37,590 bases of DNA, taken from the NCBI GenBank assembly GCA_016234115.1, contig JACRHD010000007.1, positions 1 to 37,590 on the forward strand, written 5' to 3'. This document shows positions 17,335 through 23,600 of the stretch, piece by piece. A model generated the notes under the pieces. It saw only the letters and a list, made by a program, of their open reading frames with translations. It searched no databases and had not been told where the DNA came from. A program made the translations under genes and the position numbers. The stretch is from Nitrospirota bacterium. GTDB taxonomy: Bacteria; Nitrospirota; Thermodesulfovibrionia; UBA6902. Position 1 is the stretch's first letter. Each line of letters opens with the position of its first letter.

Positions 17335-17362
17335 AAGGCAGGGCCGTTTGTGACCCTGCCTT
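17335..17362 (-). terminator. Terminator of the PEP-CTERM lectin-like gene
   Basis: Nine-bp perfect arms AAGGCAGGG / CCCTGCCTT around a 10-nt loop. On the minus strand TTTGTTGTTA follows. It lies 23 nt past the stop codon of the minus-strand gene. Confidence 0.8.
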
Positions 17363-17384
17363 CAAGGTATCAGATATGAAACTG

Positions 17385-17927
17385 TTAATCCTTCTTTATC
17401 TTCCTTCTTGCCGCAAACACACCCACCAGGCCGCTGCCGAGAAGCAGCACGGTGGACGGCTCCGGCACGGGATTGACGATGTCTTTTTCGGCAATTCCAA
17501 ACCCGCTGTGCCAGGGATTACCGGTATACGTCCACGCCGGCCCTGTGTCGTTCCAGCCGCCGGTAGCATCATATCCCCAGTTAATCTGGACCCAGTTTGC
17601 AGCATTGCCGTTATTAGGTTCTCCGCCCGCCCAATGTAAATATGTTACAGGTTCGCCGCTTACCCATTCCCATCGGCCCTCCTGAGCGATATCGTTCAGA
17701 CCTATAAAGTGTTCATAACCGAAAGTGTCGAATACCCACGCATCCTCTGCGGCGTCATTAATCGTTACGAGATGCCCGCCCCATGCCATTGCATTTGCCT
17801 CGGCTTGTGTCCAGGTAGCGCCGGAAACCAATTCGTATTCGTGGCCGTTGTATGGTATGGCGAATGCTGAAACGGCAGTTGCGAAAATGGCGACCTGGAT
17901 CAAAAATAGTGTAATAATCTTTCTCAT
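17385..17927 (-). CDS. PEP-CTERM protein with C-type lectin-like domain
   Basis: A 180-residue exported protein. The start is ATG 17927 with GGAGG 6 nt upstream; an upstream in-frame ATG (17984) adds a basic leader before the signal peptide and is rejected. Residues 1-23 are a signal peptide ending SAFA. The body has C-type-lectin fold landmarks: WTQAEANAMAWGGHLVTIND, FIGLNDIAQEGRWEWVSGEP and WAGGEPNNG...ENW-like NWVQI. The tail PVPEPSTVLLLGSGLVGVFA then RRKIKKD is a textbook PEP-CTERM sorting signal for exosortase. It lacks the disulfide cysteines of animal lectins. It is probably an extracellular matrix or surface protein; the ligand is unknown. Confidence 0.9.
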   Translation of the reverse strand: MRKIITLFLIQVAIFATAVSAFAIPYNGHEYELVSGATWTQAEANAMAWGGHLVTINDAAEDAWVFDTFGYEHFIGLNDIAQEGRWEWVSGEPVTYLHWAGGEPNNGNAANWVQINWGYDATGGWNDTGPAWTYTGNPWHSGFGIAEKDIVNPVPEPSTVLLLGSGLVGVFAARRKIKKD

Positions 17928-18199
17928 TCTTTGCCTCCGTGCTTTATATTTAAAATAACTTGAATATTTGACTGAATATAGCAAATTAAATGCCAGGATG
18001 AAACCGTTTGATTATATTGAAATTGTAAAAAGTGGAATAGCAATTGAGATGTAAAATAATTTTATTAGTGTAAAGTTGACCGACTCAGATATGTAACCTA
18101 TTCCGACATTATTAAATCCGGATGACGGCAAGTTCGGGCCTCTGCCGTAACTGATGGACCAGAAGAAAATGTTGGGGATGCACAGAAAGGGAATGTTCG

Positions 18200-18766
18200 C
18201 TACCACGGATAATAATAAGGATAAAACGGATAATCGTCGTAGAACGGGGAATAGCGGTAGCGGTAGTACGGCGGCCTATAATAGGGAGGATAATAGGGGG
18301 AATAGCGATAATAGTCCTGCGCCTTATATTCCTCCCAGAGATAGATTTCTTTTATGTCGAACAACGGATAGACATAATCCATTTCCCCGATGGCGCCTTT
18401 CCTCGTCCCGATAAACTCACCGGCAACCGTTACTTCCCTCTTTTCACTGTAAATAAGCGGGTCTAAAATGTCCTTGCCCCGGTAAAGCGCCAGAAACCGT
18501 TCATTGGAGGTCCCGTAAGACCTCAGGTAGCCCTGGGAATTTACTGGCACGTAGATCGCTTCTACAAGAGAGCCCTCCTTTGTCAATGTCGTCTTTACGA
18601 CTATGCCTCCAAGGATAAACAGTCGCCCGGTGTTCTGCTCCTGATTTTGCCTGACGTCGGCGAGACGGACGCCGTAAGTCCCTCTTTGCATCATATCTTT
18701 TGTCAGCACCGGGGCGCAGGAAATGATCAAAACTGATGCGGCGAGTATGAGACAGATTTTTTTCAT
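18200..18766 (-). CDS. Slp family outer-membrane lipoprotein
   Basis: A 188-residue lipoprotein. The start ATG 18766 is placed 9 nt after CAGG; ATG 18775 would abut it. The signal peptide ends in the lipobox LIISC, so the mature protein starts at Cys. The Slp-family body runs through GRLFILGGIVVKTT, VPVNSQGYLRSYGTSNERFLALYRG and REVTVAGEFIGTRKGAIGEMDYVYP. The last ~40 residues are an unusual Tyr/Pro/Arg-rich tail (YYRYSPYYPPYYRPPYYRYR and onwards). Slp proteins are starvation/stationary-phase outer-membrane lipoproteins of unknown mechanism. The gap 17928-18199 upstream of its stop codon shows no gene. Confidence 0.88.
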   Translation of the reverse strand: MKKICLILAASVLIISCAPVLTKDMMQRGTYGVRLADVRQNQEQNTGRLFILGGIVVKTTLTKEGSLVEAIYVPVNSQGYLRSYGTSNERFLALYRGKDILDPLIYSEKREVTVAGEFIGTRKGAIGEMDYVYPLFDIKEIYLWEEYKAQDYYRYSPYYPPYYRPPYYRYRYSPFYDDYPFYPYYYPW

Positions 18767-18850
18767 GTCGGTCATCCTGAATTAAGTATATCAAAAGACG
18801 GTAATACGTCAAGGGGGGAGAGATGCGGGAGTGATGAGACAGGCCCACCC

Positions 18851-18896
18851 TTCGACAGGCTTAGGGTGACAAGCTTGTCATGGTGAGCTTGTCGAA
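18851..18896. repeat. REP-like palindrome centred on AAGCTT
   Basis: The arm TTCGACAGGCTTAGGGTGAC is answered by GTCATGGTGAGCTTGTCGAA, centred at 18871-18876, with further pairing outside (GACAGGCCC... / ...GGCCCGCTGTC). It lies between the zinc-ribbon gene and slp. Confidence 0.8.
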
Positions 18897-18979
18897 CCAT
18901 GGATGGCCCGCTGTCCCGATTCATCGGGAGCTGATTTATGAGGTCGTACTGATGACAGTATTCTTCAGCTTCTCATTAA

Positions 18980-19156
18980 TCATCTCGACTGTTCCCGTTC
19001 GTCCTTCAGGCTGGAGTACGTCTTTAAACTCGTTACGCCTTTTTTTTCAAGCTCGGTCTTGTCCAAATCCATGGCATTCCATCCTTCCCTGTCATAACCG
19101 CATATGCATTTTTTGATTTTTTCACTGATCGGGCGGCCGCATACCCTGCATTGCAT
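18980..19156 (-). CDS. Small zinc-ribbon protein
   Basis: A 58-residue protein with Cys3, Cys6, Cys17 and Cys19 (MQCRVCGRPI then KKCICGYD), a compact zinc-ribbon or rubredoxin-like knuckle, and a Lys-rich tail (KTELEKKGVTSLKTY). ATG 19156 is chosen because AGGAGG lies 7 nt upstream; the in-frame ATG at 19162 is only 1 nt from it, and 19207 lacks a site. Function unknown. It diverges from the isoaspartyl methyltransferase gene. Confidence 0.55.
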   Translation of the reverse strand: MQCRVCGRPISEKIKKCICGYDREGWNAMDLDKTELEKKGVTSLKTYSSLKDEREQSR

Positions 19157-19261
19157 AGGCATACCTCCTTTTGCTTCTTCATATATGTTCGCACGTTGCT
19201 GAAACAATAGATGTGACGATTGTCACTGCCGGCCGGGGGCCTGTTTGACGCCGGCCGGTTT

Positions 19262-20020
19262 ATGCCTGATAATTGTCGTATGGCAAGGTCAATAATAATC
19301 CCGCTGGTCATCTTTTCACTATTTATCTTCGCCTTCTCCCGATACCCGACTGCCGAAAGCGCGCATAAGTCCGACACGGACATGACAAAGGCCCAGAGAC
19401 AGAGGATGGTCCGGGAGCAAATCGCCGGAAGAGGGATAAAGGATGAGCGCGTCCTCGACGCGATGGCGAAGATACCGAGACACCTCTTTGTCGAAGACCC
19501 GCTGAAGAGACAGGCCTACGAAGACCATCCGCTGCCGATAGGGGAAGGGCAGACCATATCCCAGCCTTATGTGGTGGCGCTCATGACAGAAGCGCTTAAG
19601 CTGAAATCCTCCGACAGGGTGCTTGAGATAGGAACGGGCTCCGGGTATCAGGCAGCGGTCCTCGCTGAAATCGCCGGTGAAGTTTATACAATTGAAATCA
19701 GGGAGAGGTTAAAGGAAACAGCCTCAAGACTGCTCAGCGACCTCGGATACGAAAATATCAAAACGAAATACGCGGACGGCTATTTCGGCTGGGAGGAATA
19801 CGCCCCTTTCGATGCGATTATCATAACAGCGTCGGCCAACCACATTCCACCTCCTCTTCTCAAACAGTTAAAGGAAGGCGGGAGATTGATAATCCCCCTT
19901 GGAAGCACGCTTTATTATCAGACGCTGACCCTTGTTACAAAGAAAAGAGGGGGGCCCATTGTGGAGCAGATGAGCGGCGTTGCCTTTGTGCCGATGACAG
20001 GGAAGGCGCAGGGGAGATAA
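19262..20020 (+). CDS. pcm: Exported protein-L-isoaspartate O-methyltransferase
   Basis: A 252-residue Pcm, which methylates L-isoaspartyl residues so damaged proteins can be repaired. Landmarks are [56 protein letters not shown], the SAM-binding [19 protein letters not shown], and FDAIIITAS near ALPPPL-like [21 protein letters not shown]. The first ~30 residues ([19 protein letters not shown] then PTAESA) form a signal peptide or anchor, so it probably acts in the periplasm, as in some deltaproteobacteria and Nitrospirota. The start is uncertain: TTG 19220, ATG 19262 and ATG 19280 are all in frame and none has a good ribosome site. It is followed by a short GGGG-rich repeat at about 20027-20050. 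Confidence 0.9.
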   Translation: MPDNCRMARSIIIPLVIFSLFIFAFSRYPTAESAHKSDTDMTKAQRQRMVREQIAGRGIKDERVLDAMAKIPRHLFVEDPLKRQAYEDHPLPIGEGQTISQPYVVALMTEALKLKSSDRVLEIGTGSGYQAAVLAEIAGEVYTIEIRERLKETASRLLSDLGYENIKTKYADGYFGWEEYAPFDAIIITASANHIPPPLLKQLKEGGRLIIPLGSTLYYQTLTLVTKKRGGPIVEQMSGVAFVPMTGKAQGR

Positions 20021-20060
20021 GGAGCGAGGGTCAAGGGGCCAGGGTCCAGAAAGAACAAAA

Positions 20061-20091
20061 GGGAAGTCCGGATACTGAAACCGGACTTCCC
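20061..20091 (-). terminator. Terminator of hcp
   Basis: Eleven-bp perfect arms GGGAAGTCCGG / CCGGACTTCCC with a 9-nt loop. On the minus strand TTTTGTTCTTT follows, about 10 nt past the hcp stop codon. It lies between convergent pcm and hcp, so it may also stop pcm transcripts. Confidence 0.85.
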
Positions 20092-20100
20092 TTGATAGCG

Positions 20101-21741
20101 TTACGCCTCTATCCTGTCTTCTTCGAGAATCTCGGCGAGGTCTTCATCAGGGGTTGTGATCGCCTTGATGTTATAGTTGTTCACAAGGAATTCGAGCACG
20201 TTCGGGGTCAGGAATGACGGCAGCGTCGGGCCTAACCGGATGTCCTTTATGCCTAAGTAAAGCAGGGTCAGGAGTATCGCCACTGCCTTCTGCTCGTACC
20301 ACGAAAGCACCATCGAAAGAGGCAGTTCATTTACTCCCACGCCGAAGGCCTTCGACAGCGCGAGTGCGATCTGTATCGCGGAGTATGCGTCATTGCACTG
20401 GCCTATATCGAGCAGGCGCGGGATACCGCCTATGTTTCCAAGCTCCTTATCGAAGAACCTGAACTTGCCGCAAGCGAGGGTCAGCACCACGCAATCTTTC
20501 GGGACCTTCTCCACGAATTCCGTGTAATAATTCCTGCCCGGTTTGGCCCCGTCACAACCCGCAACGAGGAAGAAGTGACGGATCGCCCCGCTCTTGACTC
20601 CGTCTATTACCTTATCAGCAACACCCATCACGGCATTCCTGGCAAAGCCCGTCATAACGGTCTTGCCGGGGACATCTTCTGTGAAGCCCGGCAATTCAAG
20701 CGCCCTCGCAATTGCGGGTGAAAAGTCCCTGCCGGTAATGTGCGTGACGCCCGGCCAGCCGACCAGTCCGCAGGTGAAGACATTATTCCTGTACGATTCC
20801 TGCGGCTTCTGCAAGCAGTTCGTCGTCATGACGATGGCGCCGCGAAATTTAGCGAATTCCAGATGCTGGTTCTGCCATGCGGTGCCGTAGTGGCCGTAGA
20901 AGTGCGGGTACTTTTTCAGCTCCGGATAGCCGTGGGTCGGGAGCATTTCGCCGTGAGTGTAGACATTGATACCTGTCCCTTCGGTCTGTTTGAGAACGGC
21001 TTCGAGGTCCTGCAGGTCATGGCCCGACACCAGTATCGCCTTGCCTCTTTTAGCGCCCAACGGCACTGCTGTCGGCACGGGATGACCGTATGTGCCGGTG
21101 TTGGCAGCGTCAAGCAGCTCCATGGCCTTCAGGTTGATCTCTCCGCATTTCAGCGCGAGTGCTACCCAGTCATCAAGCGTCAGTTCTTTATTCAGCATTG
21201 AGCTCAGGGCCTCATGGATGTATGCGTATACGGAATCGTCTTTCTGCCCGAGGGTCTGCGCGTGGTAAGCGTATGCGGCAATACCCTTGAGGCCGTACAG
21301 CGTGGTCTGCTCCAGAGAAGAGATGTCGGCGTTCACTTCGTTAGGTACGATAACAGCGGCCTCACCCTGTTTGACCATTGCCTCAATTGTCTTTGCGGGA
21401 ATAAATGAGGCGGCGTCTTCACTGAAGCCGTCATTTCCCAAAGAGGTCTTGACCTTTTCCTTCAGGGCCTCCCTCAGCTCCAAGCATTTATTTATAAGGC
21501 CCGCGAACCTTTCGGGATCGAAGTTAACGTTCGTCAGTGTGGAAAAGAGCGCCCCGACTGTAAACTCATCGACTTCCCGGTCTGAAACACCTGCTGTCCT
21601 TGCCTCGACCGCGTAAAGCGAAAGCCCTTTTAATGCGTGGACTAAAAGGTCCTGAAGCGCTGCCACGTCGGATTTCTTTCCGCAGGTCCCTATCTTGATG
21701 CAGCCTCCGTGCGCGGCCTGTTCACATTGATTACAAAACAT
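20101..21741 (-). CDS. hcp: Hybrid cluster protein (hydroxylamine reductase), class I
   Basis: A 546-residue hybrid cluster protein. The N-terminal cysteines Cys3, Cys6, Cys14 and Cys20 (CNQCEQAAHGGCIKIGTC) give the CX2CX7CX5C spacing of class I proteins from strict anaerobes. Hybrid-cluster ligand segments are visible: PNEVNADISS-like Glu, VSGHDLQDLEAVL, YTHGEMLPTHGYP, MTTNCLQKP, FTCGLVGWPGV, VAGCDGAKPGRNYY and LACGKFRFF with IPRLLDIGQCNDAYSA. It handles nitrosative stress, as NO reductase and protein S-nitrosylase in E. coli, with hydroxylamine reductase activity in vitro. ATG 21741 follows GGGAGGT. It is divergent from a Crp/Fnr regulator that most likely controls it. Confidence 0.97.
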   Translation of the reverse strand: MFCNQCEQAAHGGCIKIGTCGKKSDVAALQDLLVHALKGLSLYAVEARTAGVSDREVDEFTVGALFSTLTNVNFDPERFAGLINKCLELREALKEKVKTSLGNDGFSEDAASFIPAKTIEAMVKQGEAAVIVPNEVNADISSLEQTTLYGLKGIAAYAYHAQTLGQKDDSVYAYIHEALSSMLNKELTLDDWVALALKCGEINLKAMELLDAANTGTYGHPVPTAVPLGAKRGKAILVSGHDLQDLEAVLKQTEGTGINVYTHGEMLPTHGYPELKKYPHFYGHYGTAWQNQHLEFAKFRGAIVMTTNCLQKPQESYRNNVFTCGLVGWPGVTHITGRDFSPAIARALELPGFTEDVPGKTVMTGFARNAVMGVADKVIDGVKSGAIRHFFLVAGCDGAKPGRNYYTEFVEKVPKDCVVLTLACGKFRFFDKELGNIGGIPRLLDIGQCNDAYSAIQIALALSKAFGVGVNELPLSMVLSWYEQKAVAILLTLLYLGIKDIRLGPTLPSFLTPNVLEFLVNNYNIKAITTPDEDLAEILEEDRIEA

Positions 21742-21799
21742 AATGTACCTCCCTGAAATTGGTTTGATTACGCAATCCGTAATTTTTCATCATGGTCCT

Positions 21800-21842
21800 A
21801 TCTTACCCGCCAGTAGAATGGATGTCTTTGACCTATGTCAAA
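21800..21842 (-). promoter_or_regulatory. hcp promoter with Crp/Fnr-type operator
   Basis: TTTGAC-CTAT-GTCAAA (21827-21842) is a perfect inverted repeat of Crp/Fnr type. On the minus strand TAAGAT (21805-21800) is a good -10 box. A start at about 21793 puts the operator centre (21834.5) at -41.5, the class II activator position. The regulator is probably the divergent HcpR-like protein. A second inverted repeat, ATTACG-CAATC-CGTAAT (21767-21783), lies in the leader. Confidence 0.7.
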
Positions 21843-21848
21843 AAGAAA

Positions 21849-21926
21849 GGGGCCAGGGGCAAGGGGCCAGGGGCCAGAGGCCAGAGGCCAGGGGGCAAGG
21901 GATCAGGGGCAAGGGATCAGAGGGGG
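21849..21926 (+). repeat. GGGGCCA/GGGGCAA tandem-like repeat with G-quadruplex motif
   Basis: Degenerate 7-nt units. The first four tracts are G4-N3-G4-N3-G4-N3-G4 (21849-21873), a perfect quadruplex motif. Related units lie inside the cyclo-ligase gene (8376-8405, minus-strand G-rich) and after pcm (about 20027-20050). Together with the MITE copy B it fills the 350-nt hcp-regulator gap. Confidence 0.8.
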
Positions 21927-21932
21927 ACAATA

Positions 21933-22047
21933 TTCCCCCTTTGGAAAAGGGGGATGAAGGGGGATTTTGTAACAAAAACTTTTCTTTCAAAAAATCTCCC
22001 CGGCCCCTGCTTAAGGCACCTACTGTTGGTCTTTTTCAAAGAGGGGA
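21933..22047. repeat. MITE-like palindrome, copy B
   Basis: TTCCCCCTTTGGAAAAGGGG at the left and TTTTTCAAAGAGGGGAA at the right are inverted ends. The right arm carries the 24-nt asymmetric segment with GGCACCTACTGTTGGTC shared with copy A (6229-6325). It ends just upstream of the regulator gene, where a TTGACA box (22052-22057) begins. Confidence 0.8.
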
Positions 22048-22091
22048 AATTTTGACAGGAACTATTGAATCATGGTATTACATTATCCGGT

Positions 22092-22793
22092 ATGAGCGAG
22101 AAGAAATCCGGCCATTTGACCCTTTTGAGGAGCACGCCTCTGTTGCTGAATCTGCCTGAGACGGCCCTCGCGATGTTGGACGGGATACTGACAGAGAGGT
22201 CTTTTTCAAGGGGAGAAACCATCTTTTCCGAGGGGAGCGAGTCAGTCGGGTCCTACATCATTATCAAGGGCCGCGTAAAGGTCTTCAAGCTCTCGGCTGA
22301 GGGCAAGGAGCAGATACTTCATATAGTAGGGACCAAAGAGCTGTTAGGCGCTGTCTCAGCCTTTGCCGGCACACCGTATCCGGCGCATGCCGAAGCGATG
22401 GAGATGACAACGGCGTTTTTTCTGCCCCGCAAGGATTTCCTCGTCCTGATCAGAAAAGAGCCTTCCGTCGTAATGAACATGATGGCCAGCCTTTCAATGC
22501 GCCTGCAGCATTTCACGCGGATGATCGAAGACCTTTCCCTGAAGGAAGTCCCTGGAAGACTCGCAGCTTATCTCCTCTATCTCCATGAGCGCGGCGGGGG
22601 CAGCGACGTTGTTGAAATAGATATATCCAAAGGACAACTCGCAAGCCTGCTCGGGACCATACCTGAGACCCTTTCGAGGATCCTCCGCAAAATGAGCGAC
22701 AGGGGCCTCCTGAAGGTCAGCGGGCGCAGGATCAAACTTCTCAACAGGAAGGCGCTGCAGGACATAGTCAACGGGGATAAGTTGGGGCTTTAG
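22092..22793 (+). CDS. Crp/Fnr family regulator, HcpR-like
   Basis: A 233-residue transcription factor. The N-terminal cyclic-nucleotide-binding fold (FSRGETIFSEGSESVGSYII, KGRVKVFKLSAEGKEQILHI) is followed by a dimer helix and a C-terminal winged helix-turn-helix (ISKGQLASLLGTIPETLSRI then LRKMSDRGLLKV). It lacks the N-terminal Cys cluster of Fnr, so it should not sense oxygen through 4Fe-4S. Position next to hcp fits HcpR, the heme/NO-linked activator of hcp in anaerobes. ATG 22092 lacks a clear ribosome site; TTG 22065, with AGGA just upstream, would add 9 residues. TTGACA (22052) with TATTAC (22076) may be its promoter, placing the TTG start outside the transcript. Confidence 0.88.
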   Translation: MSEKKSGHLTLLRSTPLLLNLPETALAMLDGILTERSFSRGETIFSEGSESVGSYIIIKGRVKVFKLSAEGKEQILHIVGTKELLGAVSAFAGTPYPAHAEAMEMTTAFFLPRKDFLVLIRKEPSVVMNMMASLSMRLQHFTRMIEDLSLKEVPGRLAAYLLYLHERGGGSDVVEIDISKGQLASLLGTIPETLSRILRKMSDRGLLKVSGRRIKLLNRKALQDIVNGDKLGL

Positions 22794-22840
22794 GGGTTTC
22801 GCCTCATCGGTTGAATTCGTCGGTTGTACGGTGTCGGCCT

Positions 22841-23260
22841 TTACTCCCCGATGATCTTCACCAGAACGCGTTTCCTGCGGCCGCCGTCGAATTCTCCGTA
22901 GAAGATCTGCTCCCACGGTCCGAAGTCGAGCTTCCCGGCCGTAACTGCCGCGACGACCTCTCTGCCCATGACCTGTCTTTTCAGATGAGCGTCGCCGTTA
23001 TCTTCCCCGGTCCTGTTGTGGCGGTACTGTGAAACGGGCTCATGAGGGGCGAGTTTTTCAAGCCACGCCTCGTAGTCGTGATGGAGACCCGATTCATCGT
23101 CGTTGATAAAGACAGAGGCGGTTATGTGCATTGCGTTGCAAAGTACAAGACCTTCCCTGATGCCGCTTTCCCTCAGACATTCCTGCACCTGGGGCGTTAT
23201 GTTGATGAACGCCCGCCTTGTGGGCACATTGAACCAGAGTTCCCTGCGGTATGATTTCAC
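22841..23260 (-). CDS. YjbQ family protein (secondary thiamine-phosphate synthase-like)
   Basis: A 139-residue YjbQ/UPF0047 protein. Family landmarks are [47 protein letters not shown] (its conserved His/Asp set) and [19 protein letters not shown]. coli YjbQ can act weakly as thiamine-phosphate synthase; the physiological role is not settled. The start is GTG 23260 with GGAGGG 4 nt upstream. It converges with the HcpR-like gene and diverges from the kup riboswitch. Confidence 0.93.
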   Translation of the reverse strand: MKSYRRELWFNVPTRRAFINITPQVQECLRESGIREGLVLCNAMHITASVFINDDESGLHHDYEAWLEKLAPHEPVSQYRHNRTGEDNGDAHLKRQVMGREVVAAVTAGKLDFGPWEQIFYGEFDGGRRKRVLVKIIGE

Positions 23261-23360
23261 ATTCCCTCCATTTTGAACTGACCTGGCTTTCTAATTTAAA
23301 CAAGATGGGCGGATTAAGCAAATTTAAGTTGCGCAATAAGAGGATGAATTATATCTGCTA

Positions 23361-23389
23361 TTGACAAAGTTTAAAAATCGTATTAATGT
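23361..23389 (+). promoter_or_regulatory. Promoter of the kup riboswitch transcript
   Basis: TTGACA (23361-23366), a 17-nt spacer, then TAATGT (23384-23389). Transcription would start near 23396, at the first base of the aptamer. Confidence 0.55.
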
Positions 23390-23396
23390 TGAATCA

Positions 23397-23535
23397 ACAT
23401 AGCAGCCGAAGTCCATTCAAAGAATGGACGCGGGGGACCCAAATGTTGGGGCGTATTTCCCGGTTACCGGGAATAGGGCACTTCCAGGCCCGAGCCCGTC
23501 AGCTAACCTCGCAGGCTTTTGGAAGGGCAATGGCG
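23397..23535 (+). promoter_or_regulatory. c-di-AMP riboswitch (ydaO/yuaA class)
   Basis: Conserved blocks of the ydaO/yuaA aptamer appear in order: GCCGAAGTC (23405-23413), CGCGGGGGACCC, TTGGGGCGTATTTCC, CCCGAGCCCGTCAGCTAACC (23491-23510), TCGCAGGC, then GGAAGG (23521-23526). This class binds cyclic di-AMP and usually turns off potassium-uptake or cell-wall genes. A terminator follows and kup is directly downstream, the classic arrangement. Recognition is from memory of the consensus; a covariance search would confirm it. Confidence 0.93.
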
Positions 23536-23543
23536 AGAGTATT

Positions 23544-23568
23544 AAACCGCTGCCCAGGCGGTTTTTTT
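23544..23568 (+). terminator. Riboswitch expression-platform terminator
   Basis: AAACCGC (23544-23550) pairs with GCGGTTT (23558-23564), and the T run continues to 23568. It lies 33 nt before the kup start, so it acts as the regulated terminator. Confidence 0.8.
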
Positions 23569-23600
23569 ATTTCCTCCGTTCGCCCTCAAAAGGAGGAATA

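Noticed and set aside
18012-18206. Minus-strand ORF of 64 codons upstream of the PEP-CTERM gene
   Set aside because: No ribosome site or family resemblance; it partly overlaps the slp 3' end.
21743-22159. Coding potential in the hcp-regulator gap
   Set aside because: Open frames there are Gly/Arg/Gln low-complexity readings of the GGGGCCA repeat and the MITE-like element.
23424-23600. N-terminal extension of Kup
   Set aside because: It translates the riboswitch and terminator; the family start motif follows ATG 23601 with its own ribosome site.
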